Source of the DNA: Rhodocyclaceae bacterium
Lineage (GTDB): Bacteria; Pseudomonadota; Gammaproteobacteria; Burkholderiales; Rhodocyclaceae
Assembly (NCBI GenBank): GCA_023383815.1
Contig: JAHDYG010000009.1
Span: 1 to 64,000, forward strand
Direction: 5' to 3'
Length of the DNA stretch: 64,000 nt
Numbering within the stretch: the stretch's first letter is position 1; each line of letters begins with the position of its first letter. Positions 18,633 through 28,573 of the stretch are shown piece after piece. Below the pieces are notes generated by a model that saw only the letters and a program-made list of their open reading frames with translations, ran no database searches and was not told where the DNA came from. The position numbers and the translations under genes are program-made.

Positions 18633-19124
18633 CTACCGGTCGGTCGAGGTGCCGGCGAGCAGCTTGGAAATCCGCTCGGAAAGCTCGGGCAGCAAGGTGG
18701 CGCGCATGTGCGCAAGGGCTTCTGCCTGCATGCGCTGGGCGAGGCTGGCGAACTCCCGTTCCACGAGCTGCGGCAGTTCGGTCGCGAACCATGCCTCGAT
18801 CTCGCGGGCCAGTGCCGTATCGAGCGTGACCAGCAGTTCCGCTAGTTCCACCGGGGAGTGCGCGACGGAGGCGGGTTCGGGCGAAGAAACCGGCTCGCTG
18901 GTCGGTGACGGGGCTGGATCGAGCCTCAGCAGCGGTTCGACTTCCAGATGGTCGACGATGTCGGTGAGCAGCGGCAGATCCTCGTCGGGATCCGGATCGG
19001 CCTGGATCTGCGGCTCGATCCGGACATTGTGACGGCGCAGCAGCGCATCGGCCTTCTGCAGCAGGAGGTCGGCCTCCTTGAGTTCCGCCTCGGGGTCGCT
19101 GCCCGATGGGCGCCACTGGCTCAC
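18633..19124 (-). CDS. Hypothetical acidic protein next to holC
   Basis: The 163 residues have no recognised domain. The N-terminal part is helical (AELKEADLLLQKADALLRRH). The middle is acidic and rich in proline and serine, probably disordered, and the last 70 residues are predicted helical (AREIEAWFATELPQLVEREF). Its start overlaps the end of holC by 4 bases (19121-19124), so it is translationally coupled to pepA-holC. The gene at this place is a common companion of holC in betaproteobacteria by general impression, but its role is unknown. Confidence 0.6.
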   Translation of the reverse strand: MSQWRPSGSDPEAELKEADLLLQKADALLRRHNVRIEPQIQADPDPDEDLPLLTDIVDHLEVEPLLRLDPAPSPTSEPVSSPEPASVAHSPVELAELLVTLDTALAREIEAWFATELPQLVEREFASLAQRMQAEALAHMRATLLPELSERISKLLAGTSTDR

Positions 19125-19558
19125 ATGGCCTCCCGAAGCTCGGCATCGAAGGCCTGCAGGGGATGGCCGAGTGACTTGTAATGTTTCCAGCGTGCCCGGG
19201 CCGGGATCCGGTCGGCATCCTCACGGCCGACGATCTCGACCAGGAAACGGTACGCATCGAAGCCGGGCGGGACGTCGGTCGTGAGGTTGAGCAGGATGTC
19301 GCGAGCAGGCTGCGGAGGTGCTTCGTCGTTCGACGCGATCACGATCGGCGTCTCGTCGGCCAGCGCGGACCCGATGCGCACGTGGGGTACGAAGCTCAGC
19401 GGTTCCAGGCTCCACAACATCTCGTCGAAGCGCGCGGCCACGGCGCGGCCGGGGGCAAGCACCAAGGCTCGGCGGCCCCCCTCCCAGGCTCGCTGCGCAA
19501 GTTCGCAGGCGAGCACGAGCGGGTGGCTGGCGTTGTGGTAGAACTGCACCCGTGTCAT
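19121..19558 (-). CDS. holC: DNA polymerase III chi subunit
   Basis: A 145-residue protein beginning TRVQFYHNASHPLVLACEL, typical of HolC. Chi links the clamp loader through psi to single-strand binding protein. The ALVLAPGR and DEMLWSLEPLSFVPH segments match the fold of the family. The ATG at 19558 lies two bases after the pepA stop, and pepA-holC is a frequent operon in proteobacteria. Confidence 0.9.
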   Translation of the reverse strand: MTRVQFYHNASHPLVLACELAQRAWEGGRRALVLAPGRAVAARFDEMLWSLEPLSFVPHVRIGSALADETPIVIASNDEAPPQPARDILLNLTTDVPPGFDAYRFLVEIVGREDADRIPARARWKHYKSLGHPLQAFDAELREAM

Positions 19559-19560
19559 GG

Positions 19561-21063
19561 TCAGGCGCCGGGCGCAGCCATGGCGCGACCGAGCAGGAAC
19601 TCGGCAAGCAGCGGCACGGGCCGGCCGGTGCCGCCCTTGGCGTCTCCGGACAACCAGGCCGTGCCCGCGATGTCGAGATGCGCCCACTTGTACGCCTTCG
19701 CGAAGCGCGACAGGAAGCAGGCTGCGGTGATCGTGCCGGCGTAGCGTCCGCCGATGTTCGCGACGTCGGCGAAGTTGCTCTTGAGAAGCTCCTGGTACTC
19801 CTCCCACAGCGGAAGCTGCCAGACGCGGTCACCCGAGGCCGTGCCGCAATCGACGAGTTCGCGTGCCAGTGCGTCGTCATTGGCGAGCAGTCCGCTCGGA
19901 ATCTTGCCCAGCGCGATGACGCAGGCCCCGGTCAGGGTTGCGATGTCGATCACGCATGCGGGCTTGAAGCGCTCCGCGTAGGTCAGCGCGTCGCACAGGA
20001 TGAGCCGTCCTTCCGCATCGGTGTTGAGAACCTCGATGGTCTGGCCGCTCATCGAGGTCACCACGTCGCCCGGCTTGGTGGCGGCGCCGCCGGGCATGTT
20101 CTCGGTTGCCGGAACGATGCCGATCACGTTGATCGGCAAGGCCATGCGCGCGATGGCCCGGAATGTGCCGAGCACGCTCGCTGCGCCGCACATGTCGAAC
20201 TTCATCTCGTCCATCTCGGCAGCCGGCTTGAGCGAAATGCCGCCGGTGTCGAAGGTGATGCCCTTGCCGACGAGTACGACCGGCTTGTCCTTGGGCTTGC
20301 CGCCCTTGTAATGCATGACGATCAGCCGCGGCGGCTGGTGCGAGCCGCGGGCGACGGAAAGGAAGGCGCCCATGCCGAGCTTTTCGATCTCCTTGCGTTC
20401 GAAGACCTCGACCTTGAAGCGGAACTCCTTGCCCAGACCCCGTGCGGTGCTGGCGAGGTGCTCCGGGGTGCAGACGTTGGCCGGGAGGTTGGCCAGCTCG
20501 CGCGCCAGGGCCATGCCTTCGGCCGTTGCCTGGCCGTTGCGCACTGCGGTTGCCATCGACGCGTCCAGCTCGCAGCCCGTGAGCAGGACGATGTGGTCCG
20601 CGCCCTTGCGAGGCTCTTCCTTCGGCACGCTGCGGGTCGTCCTGTAGCGGTAGGGCGCGTCGGCCAGAATGCGGGTGAGCAGCCGCAGGCCGGCCTCGAA
20701 ATCCCGCCCGGCGACCGGAACATCGGCCAGGCAGACCACCGCTTCTGCGGCGGGGCCGGCAGCGAGCGCCTTCGCAGCGGCCTGGGCCGCGTCGCGCCAG
20801 GCCCGGTCGCCGAACTCCTCCTGCTTGCCGAGGCTCACGACGAGTACGCGCGGGCTGAGCACGCCGGGCAGGTCGTGGACGAGAAGGGTTGCACCCGCCT
20901 TGTCGTCGAGATCGCCACGGGCGAGGATCTTCGACAGCCGGCCTCTGGAGGCCTTGTCGAGGGACTTTGCGGCGGCGGTCAGGGTGCCGCCGGCATGGAC
21001 GCCGATCACCAGCGTGCCCGTTTCGAGCTTCTCCGGGGTGCCGGTCTTTATGGTAAATTCCAC
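19561..21063 (-). CDS. pepA: Leucyl aminopeptidase PepA (M17)
   Basis: This 500-residue M17 metallopeptidase removes N-terminal residues from peptides and in E. coli also binds DNA at Xer sites. The two-metal active site is seen in VGKGITFDTGGISLKP, in DMCGAASVLG, and in VLNTDAEGRLILCDAL, which holds the conserved NTDAEGR. The start is GTG at 21063, preceded by GGAGA at the right distance. A longer in-frame start at 21144 has no support. It heads the pepA-holC-hypothetical operon and is divergent from lptF. Confidence 0.95.
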   Translation of the reverse strand: MEFTIKTGTPEKLETGTLVIGVHAGGTLTAAAKSLDKASRGRLSKILARGDLDDKAGATLLVHDLPGVLSPRVLVVSLGKQEEFGDRAWRDAAQAAAKALAAGPAAEAVVCLADVPVAGRDFEAGLRLLTRILADAPYRYRTTRSVPKEEPRKGADHIVLLTGCELDASMATAVRNGQATAEGMALARELANLPANVCTPEHLASTARGLGKEFRFKVEVFERKEIEKLGMGAFLSVARGSHQPPRLIVMHYKGGKPKDKPVVLVGKGITFDTGGISLKPAAEMDEMKFDMCGAASVLGTFRAIARMALPINVIGIVPATENMPGGAATKPGDVVTSMSGQTIEVLNTDAEGRLILCDALTYAERFKPACVIDIATLTGACVIALGKIPSGLLANDDALARELVDCGTASGDRVWQLPLWEEYQELLKSNFADVANIGGRYAGTITAACFLSRFAKAYKWAHLDIAGTAWLSGDAKGGTGRPVPLLAEFLLGRAMAAPGA

Positions 21064-21173
21064 GAGCTTCTCCAAGAAACACCAAGAACCGCACGGCGCG
21101 TGCGAGTGCCGCCGATTATGGCCCCTTCGCAGCGAACCCGTCAAAAGCCGCTTCCCCGGACACAGACCGCGCG

Positions 21174-22253
21174 ATGATCTTCCTCCGCGCTACCCAGCGT
21201 GAATTTGCCCACGCCGCAGCCGGCGTGTTCGTGGCGCTTTTTGCCATCCTGCTGACCACGGTGCTGATCCGTCTGCTCGGGCAGGCTGCGGGCGGCCGCA
21301 TCCCCGCGGACGCTGTGCTTGCTCTGATCGGCTTCGGTGCGCTGGCGCAGATGCCGACCGTGCTTTCGCTGACGGCCTTCATTGCGGTGCTGCTGTCCTT
21401 GTCGCGCGCATACCGGGATTCGGAAATGGTGATCTGGTTTGCGTCGGGCCTGCCACTCACCGCCTTCATTCGCCCGGTGCTGCGCTTTTCCGTTCCGCTG
21501 GTCGGGGTGATCGCGGCAATGACCCTGGTGATCACACCCTGGGCAAATCTCAAGAACGAGGAGTTCCGGGCCTGGCTCGACAGCCGGGACGACACGACGC
21601 GGGTCGCTCCCGGCGTGTTTCGGGAATCGGCCGGTTCGCAGCGGGTGTTCTTCGCCGAGACCGGGGCAGATGAACAGGGCAGGCTGCGCAACGTTTTCGT
21701 TTCGGGTGAGCAGGACGGACGCCTCGGTGTGGTCGCGGCGTCCGGGGGTTCAGTGCGGGTCGATGCCTCGGGTGATCGCTACGCGGTGCTCGAAAATGGC
21801 CGGCGTTATGAAGGGGAGCCGGGCAGTGCCGACTTCAAGGTGATCGAGTTCGAGCGCTACGAGGTCCTGATCGAGGCTCGGCGCGCGGTCAGCGTCGTTG
21901 CGCGCAACCGTACGACTCCGACGATCGAACTGATCGGAGGCTCGGAGCGTCAGCTCGGAGAACTGGTCGGGCGCATCGGCACACCGGTCGCAGCGCTGTT
22001 GCTGGTGCTTCTGGCGATCCCGCTGTCGTTCGTCAATCCACGCGCCGGACGGGGTTACAACCTGCTGTTCGCGATCCTCGCGTACCTTGTGTACAGCAAT
22101 GCGATCAGCATCAGCCAGGCCTGGGTTGCGCAGGGAAGACTGGCTTTCGAGGCAGCCGTGCTTCTGCCTCACCTGGCAATGCTGGCCGCATTGGGGCTGC
22201 TCTTCTACAGACGGCTCGCAATGACGCCGCTGTTGCGGATGCTTGGGCGATGA
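21174..22253 (+). CDS. lptF: LPS export ABC transporter permease LptF
   Basis: The 359-residue inner-membrane protein has three N-terminal membrane helices, a central periplasmic beta-jellyroll (about 125-260) and three C-terminal helices. LptF pairs with LptG and the ATPase LptB to extract LPS from the inner membrane and pass it to LptC/A. The N-terminal AGVFVALFAILLTTVLIRLL segment and the C-terminal PLSFVNPRAGRGYNLLFAIL loop are characteristic. Its stop overlaps the lptG start by 4 bases. Confidence 0.95.
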   Translation: MIFLRATQREFAHAAAGVFVALFAILLTTVLIRLLGQAAGGRIPADAVLALIGFGALAQMPTVLSLTAFIAVLLSLSRAYRDSEMVIWFASGLPLTAFIRPVLRFSVPLVGVIAAMTLVITPWANLKNEEFRAWLDSRDDTTRVAPGVFRESAGSQRVFFAETGADEQGRLRNVFVSGEQDGRLGVVAASGGSVRVDASGDRYAVLENGRRYEGEPGSADFKVIEFERYEVLIEARRAVSVVARNRTTPTIELIGGSERQLGELVGRIGTPVAALLLVLLAIPLSFVNPRAGRGYNLLFAILAYLVYSNAISISQAWVAQGRLAFEAAVLLPHLAMLAALGLLFYRRLAMTPLLRMLGR

Positions 22254-23326
22254 GCCTGCTTGCGCGCTACCTCGCCCGCGAGATCATCGTGGCGACGTTG
22301 ATCGTCCTGATCGCGTTTCTTGGCATCTTCGGCTTCTTCGATCTCATCGAAGAACTCGACTCGATCGGTCGGGACGGCTACGAAGCCCATCATGCGCTGG
22401 TGTATGTGGCAATGAGCTTGCCCGGGAAGGTGTATGAGCTGATGCCGATCGTGGTCCTGATTGGCACGCTGTATGCCCTGACCCAGTTGGCGAAGAGTTC
22501 CGAGATCACGGTGATGCGTGCATCGGGGCTTTCAACGGCCGGGATGTTGCGCATCCTCGGAATGGTCGGGCTCTTCTTCGCGGCGATCACCTTCGTGTTC
22601 GGGGAATACCTGGCGCCTCCGGCAGAGCGTGCGGCCCAGCAGTGGCGGCTGACCGTCACGGGCTCACCGGTTTCCAATCAGCTGCGTACCGGTGCGTGGG
22701 TCAAGGATGGTCGCGTCTTCATCAACGCCCGCACGGTGCATCCGGACCGCAGCATGGAGGGAGTCCGGGTGTTCGAGTTCGACGAACATCAGGCGCTCGT
22801 GGCGATCAGCCTGGCACGGCGTGGGGTCTATGACGCACAGACGAAGCTCTGGCGCCTGACCGAGGTGCGTCAGACGCGTTTCGCGAAGGATCGGACCGAG
22901 GTGGTCGAGGTGGAGGCAATCGACTGGCAGTCAAACCTCTCACCGGACGTCCTGAGTGTGCTGATCGTCGCACCCGAGCGCATGTCGGTCGCTACGCTCT
23001 ACGCCTACGTCACCCACCTGCGCGACAACAGGCAGAATGCCGACCGGTTCGAGATCGCGCTCTGGAAGAAGGTCGTGTACCCGTTTGCGGCGCTGGTGAT
23101 GATGGCGCTTGCGCTGCCGTTTGCGCTGCAGCACGACCGGATGGGGGCAGTGAGCATCAAGGTCTTCCTGGGGGTGATGCTCGGAGTCGGGTTCCATCTG
23201 CTGAACGGACTCTTTTCCCACCTCGGCGTCATCAACGCATGGCAACCCGCGCTCGCGGCCGTCACGCCGAGCCTGCTGTTCCTGATCGCGGCCGCCGTGA
23301 TGCTGTTCGGAGTCGAGCGACGCTGA
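22250..23326 (+). CDS. lptG: LPS export ABC transporter permease LptG
   Basis: A 358-residue partner of LptF with the same layout of three helices, periplasmic domain and three helices. The N-terminus LLARYLAREIIVATLIVLIA and the loop GNxxVSNQLRTGAWVKDG-type segment (VTGSPVSNQLRTGAWVKDG) are typical. Translation is coupled to lptF through ATGA. Both genes together form the permease of the LPS bridge; lptB, lptC and lptA are not in the window. Confidence 0.95.
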   Translation: MSLLARYLAREIIVATLIVLIAFLGIFGFFDLIEELDSIGRDGYEAHHALVYVAMSLPGKVYELMPIVVLIGTLYALTQLAKSSEITVMRASGLSTAGMLRILGMVGLFFAAITFVFGEYLAPPAERAAQQWRLTVTGSPVSNQLRTGAWVKDGRVFINARTVHPDRSMEGVRVFEFDEHQALVAISLARRGVYDAQTKLWRLTEVRQTRFAKDRTEVVEVEAIDWQSNLSPDVLSVLIVAPERMSVATLYAYVTHLRDNRQNADRFEIALWKKVVYPFAALVMMALALPFALQHDRMGAVSIKVFLGVMLGVGFHLLNGLFSHLGVINAWQPALAAVTPSLLFLIAAAVMLFGVERR

Positions 23327-23362
23327 AGGCCGTGATGCGGTCGCGCGCCCGGGTGGATGCGC

Positions 23363-23788
23363 TCATCGGCCCTTGCGCCGGACACACTCGACATAGGCAG
23401 CGCCATCGGGGGCGCTGCGGGTACGTTGGGCGTTGTAGAGCGTCTCGCCGAGGCATTCGAGCGTGTCGTGAAGTGCAGCGTGCCGGTCGCCGAGCCGAAG
23501 CTGAAGGCGCGCAAAGGCCGCGCGCAGCCCTGGAGGCTGGTCGATCGAGAGTTGCTCTTCGATTGCGAGATGCAGCGATAGATGCAGGAAGGGATTGATC
23601 TGGCCGTCTTCGGGGGAGAACTCGCGCGTCAGGGATTCCGGATCCGTGAGCAGGGTGTGGTACTCGGGGTGCTGGGCGATGAGATCGGCGGCAAGATGCT
23701 CGATCGGGGTCAGCACTTCGCCCGCCTGTTGCTTGCGCCAGGTCTCGATGAAGAAGTTGCGCGCTTGTTCGCGGCTTGGATCGAACAT
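23363..23788 (-). CDS. DUF1841 family protein
   Basis: The 141-residue soluble helical protein starts MFDPSREQARNFFIETWRK and contains NPFLHLSLHLAIEEQLSIDQP, hallmarks of DUF1841. Family function is unknown. The gene follows nth with an 11-bp gap and the rnf operon lies further upstream on the same strand, so it is probably the last gene of that transcription unit. No enzymatic motif is evident. Confidence 0.85.
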   Translation of the reverse strand: MFDPSREQARNFFIETWRKQQAGEVLTPIEHLAADLIAQHPEYHTLLTDPESLTREFSPEDGQINPFLHLSLHLAIEEQLSIDQPPGLRAAFARLQLRLGDRHAALHDTLECLGETLYNAQRTRSAPDGAAYVECVRRKGR

Positions 23789-23799
23789 GCCGGAGGTCC

Positions 23800-24432
23800 T
23801 CAGTCGGTCTTGTCGGGGTATTCGCACAGGTCGCGCACGATGCAGCGGGCGCAGTGCGGTGCGCGTGCGGTGCACACGTAGCGCCCGTGCAGGATGAGCC
23901 AGTGGTGTGCGTGCAGCAGGTATTCCTTGGGGATGCGCTTCATCAGCCCCCGTTCGACGGCTGTCACGTCCTTTCCGGGGGCGAGCCCACTGCGGTTGGC
24001 CAGGCGATGGACGTGCGTGTCGACCGCGATCACGGGCTCGCCGAACAGCGTGTTCAGCACCACGTTGGCGGTCTTGCGGCCAACCCCGGGAAGAGATTCG
24101 AGTGCTGCGCGGTCGCGTGGTACGGCGCCGCCGTGGCGTTCGATCAGTATGCGCGACAGGGCGACGGCATTGCGCGCCTTGTTGCGGTAAAGCCCGATGC
24201 TGCGGATGTGTTCGGCCACGCCATCCTCGCCGAGCGACAGCATGGCTTGCGGAGTGGGTGCAACCGCGAAAAGCCCACGCGTTGCGCGATTGACGCTCTT
24301 GTCCGTTGCCTGTGCAGAGAAGACCACGGCCACGATCAACTGAAACGGTGAGCCGTACTCGAGCTCGGTGCGTGGATGCGGATTCGCCGCAGCGAGTCGG
24401 CGGAAGAACTCCTGAACGGTGGCCGGCTCCAT
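23800..24432 (-). CDS. nth: Endonuclease III
   Basis: This 210-residue DNA glycosylase/AP lyase removes oxidised pyrimidines. The helix-hairpin-helix LPGVGRKTANVVL contains the catalytic lysine K120, and the catalytic aspartate is D138 in VDTHVHRL. The iron-sulfur cluster has the standard spacing C187-x6-C194-x2-C197-x5-C203. It lies 8 bp after rnfE, a conserved neighbour in many proteobacteria, and may be expressed with the Rnf complex. Confidence 0.96.
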   Translation of the reverse strand: MEPATVQEFFRRLAAANPHPRTELEYGSPFQLIVAVVFSAQATDKSVNRATRGLFAVAPTPQAMLSLGEDGVAEHIRSIGLYRNKARNAVALSRILIERHGGAVPRDRAALESLPGVGRKTANVVLNTLFGEPVIAVDTHVHRLANRSGLAPGKDVTAVERGLMKRIPKEYLLHAHHWLILHGRYVCTARAPHCARCIVRDLCEYPDKTD

Positions 24433-24440
24433 TGCTGCGG

Positions 24441-25136
24441 TCAGGGCGCCGCAGGCACTTCCGGAGCGCTTGCGGGTGCCGGCCGGGGCCGTGCCGCGGC
24501 GCGGGCCGCAGCACGGCCGTTGATCCAGTTGTAGAGGGCGATCAGGCATCCCAGCGCAAAGAATCCTCCGGGCGGAAGGATCGCGATGAGGTAGCCCGGG
24601 TAGTCTTCGCCAAAGATCGAAATGGGCGAGAGCCCGGGAAAGATCATGTCGATCCCGGTGAACAACATCCCGCTGCCGATCAGCTCACGAATGCCGCCGA
24701 GCAGTGCCAGCACCCAGACGAGGCCCAGGCCCATCATGAGTCCGTCGAAGGTCGAGGCGAGCGGACCATTCTTCGCCGCGTAGGCTTCGACCCTTGCAAG
24801 CACGATGCAGTTGGTGACGATGAGCGGGATGAAGATCCCCAGCACGACGTAGAGCTCGTGAAGCCAGGCATTGAAGGCGAGGTCGACCACGGTGACGAGC
24901 GCGGCGATGACGAGAATGAAGACCGGGATGCGGATTTCGTAGGGAATGAAGTTGCGCAGCGAAGCGATCGCAAGATTCGCGAGCGCCATGACGAGGATCG
25001 TCGCCAGCCCGAGGCTGACCGCGTTGACCATCGATGTGCTGATCGCGAGGATCGGACACAGCCCGAGAATCTGGACCAACCCTGGATTCTGCTTCCACAG
25101 GCCGTTCCAGGCGACCTCCCGAAGATCTTGTTGCAT
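24441..25136 (-). CDS. rnfE: Electron transport complex subunit RnfE
   Basis: The 231-residue integral membrane subunit has six helices and the motifs WKQNPGLVQILGLCPILA and PLIVTNCIVLARVEAY. The conserved cysteines in helices near LCP and TNC coordinate a membrane Fe-S cluster shared with RnfA. The C-terminal tail is unusually rich in alanine, proline and arginine. It is the last rnf gene in order A-B-C-D-G-E, and is separated from rnfG by 12 bp. Confidence 0.95.
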   Translation of the reverse strand: MQQDLREVAWNGLWKQNPGLVQILGLCPILAISTSMVNAVSLGLATILVMALANLAIASLRNFIPYEIRIPVFILVIAALVTVVDLAFNAWLHELYVVLGIFIPLIVTNCIVLARVEAYAAKNGPLASTFDGLMMGLGLVWVLALLGGIRELIGSGMLFTGIDMIFPGLSPISIFGEDYPGYLIAILPPGGFFALGCLIALYNWINGRAAARAAARPRPAPASAPEVPAAP

Positions 25137-25148
25137 GAGGTTCTCCCG

Positions 25149-25811
25149 TCAGAGCCTTGTTCCGGTCGGGGCTTCGAACAGCTCCCGGCCGTGGCGGGTG
25201 GCATAGGCCAGTGCGCGGGACGTGGCGTGCGTCACGGCCCGGGCGCTGATCGTGGCGCCGATGCGGTAGTCGAAGGCGCCACCGTCGCGTTTGACCTTCC
25301 AGCGTTCCGGCGCGACGTCGGAAAAAGCGATGCCGGCGAACTGGGCGATCCAGGGGCGTGTCTTGTCGCGGTCCTTCTTCGGATCGATGTAATCGCCCAG
25401 GCCCGGGGTCTCCGAGTGTGACACTGCACGTACGCCTCCGAGCCGTCCATCCGCACCGACCGCGACGACGAGCTGGATCCGGCCGGCATAGCCGTCACGC
25501 GCAACTGCTTCAAGAATCAGCGCGACCGGCTCCCCGTCGCGCCGGGCGCGGTAGATCCTCCCGCCGCGGTCCAGCCCCAGCTCCGGGGTGGGGCCGATGT
25601 CGACGTGATCGGCAAGCAGCTCGTTGTTGAAGCTTCCGGGCGTCAGGACCTCGTTGATGAGGCGCATCTTCTCCTGAACCTGGGAAGCCTCGATGGCAGG
25701 CTGTGTGACGCGGTAGGTCTGGGACATCACGGCGGTAAACACCACGGTGAAGATCAGCATGATGCCGGCGGTACGCAGTGAGGTCCGGGTGGCGGTATAG
25801 CGGGCGCTCAT
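25149..25811 (-). CDS. rnfG: Electron transport complex subunit RnfG
   Basis: A 220-residue protein with one N-terminal membrane anchor (SLRTAGIMLIFTVVFTAVMSQ) and a periplasmic FMN-binding domain. The GVRAVSHSETPGLGDYIDPKKD segment is typical. The flavinylation motif is written IGATIS, whereas the family consensus is S/T-GAT-x-S/T, so the first position is atypical. FMN would be attached to the threonine by ApbE, which is not encoded here. The ATG at 25811 overlaps the rnfD stop by 4 bases. Confidence 0.93.
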   Translation of the reverse strand: MSARYTATRTSLRTAGIMLIFTVVFTAVMSQTYRVTQPAIEASQVQEKMRLINEVLTPGSFNNELLADHVDIGPTPELGLDRGGRIYRARRDGEPVALILEAVARDGYAGRIQLVVAVGADGRLGGVRAVSHSETPGLGDYIDPKKDRDKTRPWIAQFAGIAFSDVAPERWKVKRDGGAFDYRIGATISARAVTHATSRALAYATRHGRELFEAPTGTRL

Positions 25812-26818
25812 GGCTGGCGTCCCCCCTTGTGCCCGAACACCGCGGGTTGGGACTTCATGTCGATGATCGGCACGCACAGGTTCATCAGCAGCACGGCGAA
25901 GGCGATGCCTTCAGGAAAGGCGCCGAAGGTCCGGATCAGGTACGCGAGCAGCGCAACGCCGGCGGCGAAGATCAGTTTGCCACGCGGGGTCGTGGCCCCG
26001 GTGACGGGGTCGGTGACGATGAAGAAGGCAGCAAGCATCGCCCCACCGCTCGCCAGATGGAACAGAGGCGAGGCGAACTTGGCGGGGTTGACGAGCCAGA
26101 ACAGCGTGGCGATCGTCGCGAGGGTCACGAGAAACGCCACAGGCATGTGCCAGGTGATGACACGGCGCGAGAGCAGCAGGATGCCGCCGACGAGATAGCC
26201 GAGGCCGAGCCACTCCCAGCCACGGCCTCCGAGGGCGCCGAAGGCGCTTTGCTGCAGGATCGAGCCGACAGTGGTTTCGCCGCTGCGCAGCCCGGTGCGC
26301 AGTGCATCGAGAGCGGTCGCGCCGGTGATGGCATCGATGTTCCGCGCGCCGCCGAGAATCAGGTCGAGCTGGGTCTGGAAATCCAGGCCGCCTGCCGGCG
26401 GCCATTGCGACATCAGCGACGGAAATGCGACGATCATCGAGCAGTAGGCCACCATCGCAGGATTGAAGGGATTCTGTCCGAGGCCGCCGTAGAGGTGCTT
26501 GACGACGATGATCGCGATCAGAACCGCGATCATCGTGATCCACCACGGAGCGATGGTTGGAAAGCACAGTGCGATGAGCCACGCGGTCAGTACGGCGGAC
26601 AGATCCCCGATCGCTGGCAGGACGGGGCGTCCGCGCAGCTTCAGGACCACGGCCTCGGCGGCGATGGCGGTGAGGGACGCAATCGCCAGATTGACCAGGA
26701 TTCCGGCTCCGATCTGCCAGGCGTACACGGCAATCCCCGGCACGAGCGCAATCAGGACGGTCAGCATGACCTGGCGTACGCTCGTCGGTTTGCGGATGTA
26801 GGGCGAGAAGGTCGTCAT
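25808..26818 (-). CDS. rnfD: Electron transport complex subunit RnfD
   Basis: This 336-residue membrane subunit has about ten helices and opens SPYIRKPTSVRQVMLTVLIAL, typical of RnfD. The covalent FMN site TGAT is in AITGATALDALRTG. RnfD carries electrons through the membrane between RnfC and RnfG in the ion-pumping ferredoxin:NAD+ oxidoreductase. It overlaps rnfG and lies 54 bp after rnfC. Confidence 0.96.
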   Translation of the reverse strand: MTTFSPYIRKPTSVRQVMLTVLIALVPGIAVYAWQIGAGILVNLAIASLTAIAAEAVVLKLRGRPVLPAIGDLSAVLTAWLIALCFPTIAPWWITMIAVLIAIIVVKHLYGGLGQNPFNPAMVAYCSMIVAFPSLMSQWPPAGGLDFQTQLDLILGGARNIDAITGATALDALRTGLRSGETTVGSILQQSAFGALGGRGWEWLGLGYLVGGILLLSRRVITWHMPVAFLVTLATIATLFWLVNPAKFASPLFHLASGGAMLAAFFIVTDPVTGATTPRGKLIFAAGVALLAYLIRTFGAFPEGIAFAVLLMNLCVPIIDMKSQPAVFGHKGGRQP

Positions 26819-26872
26819 CGAAAGATCATCGTTGGTCTTGGTCGAGGGCCGGCGGGCTTGAGAGCGCAGCGG

Positions 26873-28573
26873 TCAGCGCACGGGTTCCTGCTTTTCGCTC
26901 GCACCCTCGTCCGGGCCTGGCGGAGTCGATTCCAGTTCCGGAAGGCGTTGCTCCTGGCGGCGGGCCTCGATCTCGTCGATCTCGGCTTGCGTTTCGGGAC
27001 TGAGGTTCGCGGTGTTCTTGGGTTCGATCGCTGCCTTCTGCTGTTTCGCGCGCTCCAGCGCAGCGGCAATCAGGGCCTTCTTCGCATCGGCTGGGGAATT
27101 TTCCGGATCCGCAGACGGAGCATCCGGCTCCTTCGCGATCTTCGCTTTGGTTTCGGCTGCCTTCGCGGCGAGGCGCGCGGCCTTCTCGGCCTTCTCACGT
27201 TCCTGGCGGAAGTTGCGGAACTCGAAGCGGTTGCGTGCCTCGCTGGCCGCCTGGATGTCGCGCTCGCGCGCCCAGATCTCGCTCTTGGCGAAACGGAAGT
27301 AGTCGACGAGCGGAATGTGCGACGGGCAGACGAAGGTGCAGCATCCGCACTCGATGCAATCGAACAGGTGGTATTCCTGCGCCTTGCCGAAGTTGTGTGA
27401 ACGCGAGAACCAGTACAGTTCGAAGGGCTGGAGATCGGCCGGGCACGCGCGGGCGCAGGAGGTGCAGCGGATGCAGGGCAACTCGGGCGGCGGGGGTGGA
27501 AAGAGCGCGTCGGAGGCAGCGATCACGCAGTTCGTGCCCTTGACGAGCGGAACGGACAGATCGGGGAGCGCAAACCCCATCATCGGGCCGCCGAGCAGAT
27601 ATCGGTTGGTATCGGCCTTCGGCCCGGCAAGAGGCAGCAGGGTTTCGATCGGCGTGCCGATCAGGGCTTCGAAATTTCCGGGATTCGAAACGTTTCCGGT
27701 GAGCGTGACGACGCGCGAGACGACCGGCTCGCCAGCGCGGATCGCCCGATGCACCGCGTGTCCCGTGCCGACGTTGAAGCACTGCACGCCATAGGCGGAG
27801 CCGAGCCGGCCATGGGCGATCTCGATGCCCGTGAGGACCTTGATGAGCTGCTTCTCGCCACCAGCCGGGTAGAGCGTCGGCACCGGAACGATCTGGATTG
27901 CGTGTTCGAGCGGCTCGGCGGCGGCGCGCATTGCGGCGATCGCCTCCGGCTTGTTGTCTTCGATGCCGACCACGATGCGGCGTGCGCCGATGAGGTCGCA
28001 CAGGATCACAGCGCCGTCCAGGATCGCTGCGGCGCGCTCGCGCATCAGCCTGTCGTCGCAGGTGATCCAGGGTTCGCACTCGGCGCCGTTGAGGATCAGG
28101 GTTTCGATGCCCGTCCCGTCACCGAGCTTGATGTGGCTCGGGAACGCGGCTCCGCCCATGCCGACGACGCCCGCGTCGCGCAGATGTGCGAGCGTTACGG
28201 CGCGATCGGTGTCGAGAGGGTCGATCGGATGGCGCTCGATCCAGCGGTCCTCGCCGTCCGGTTCGATGACCACGCAGCGGGTGTCCAGCCCTGAGGGATG
28301 GGCCATGGGCCGGTTGGTGATCTCGACGACGGTGCCCGAGGTCGGAGCGTGGACGGCCGTGCCCAGCGCTCCCTGGGCCTTGCCGATGCGCTGACCCTTC
28401 AGTACGCGTTCGCCCGGTTCGACGATGCAGTGCGCGATCGCCCGCGCATTCTGGCGCAACGGAACGACGAGCTGAGGCGGGATCGGGGCTGGGCGGATCG
28501 GAAAATCGGCCGATTCGCTCTTGTGCGAATCGGGCTTGATGCCTCCGTGGAACTTGAACAGGCGGGAGATCAT
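26873..28573 (-). CDS. rnfC: Electron transport complex subunit RnfC
   Basis: A 566-residue cytoplasmic subunit that oxidises NADH or reduces NAD+. It starts [18 protein letters not shown] and has the flavin/NADH fold through about residue 350. Two 4Fe-4S motifs follow: [12 protein letters not shown] and [12 protein letters not shown]. The last 130 residues form an alanine/glutamate/lysine-rich helical tail ([19 protein letters not shown]), as in long gammaproteobacterial RnfC. The ATG at 28573 overlaps the rnfB stop, so the frame open further upstream inside rnfB is not used. Confidence 0.95.
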   Translation of the reverse strand: MISRLFKFHGGIKPDSHKSESADFPIRPAPIPPQLVVPLRQNARAIAHCIVEPGERVLKGQRIGKAQGALGTAVHAPTSGTVVEITNRPMAHPSGLDTRCVVIEPDGEDRWIERHPIDPLDTDRAVTLAHLRDAGVVGMGGAAFPSHIKLGDGTGIETLILNGAECEPWITCDDRLMRERAAAILDGAVILCDLIGARRIVVGIEDNKPEAIAAMRAAAEPLEHAIQIVPVPTLYPAGGEKQLIKVLTGIEIAHGRLGSAYGVQCFNVGTGHAVHRAIRAGEPVVSRVVTLTGNVSNPGNFEALIGTPIETLLPLAGPKADTNRYLLGGPMMGFALPDLSVPLVKGTNCVIAASDALFPPPPPELPCIRCTSCARACPADLQPFELYWFSRSHNFGKAQEYHLFDCIECGCCTFVCPSHIPLVDYFRFAKSEIWARERDIQAASEARNRFEFRNFRQEREKAEKAARLAAKAAETKAKIAKEPDAPSADPENSPADAKKALIAAALERAKQQKAAIEPKNTANLSPETQAEIDEIEARRQEQRLPELESTPPGPDEGASEKQEPVR

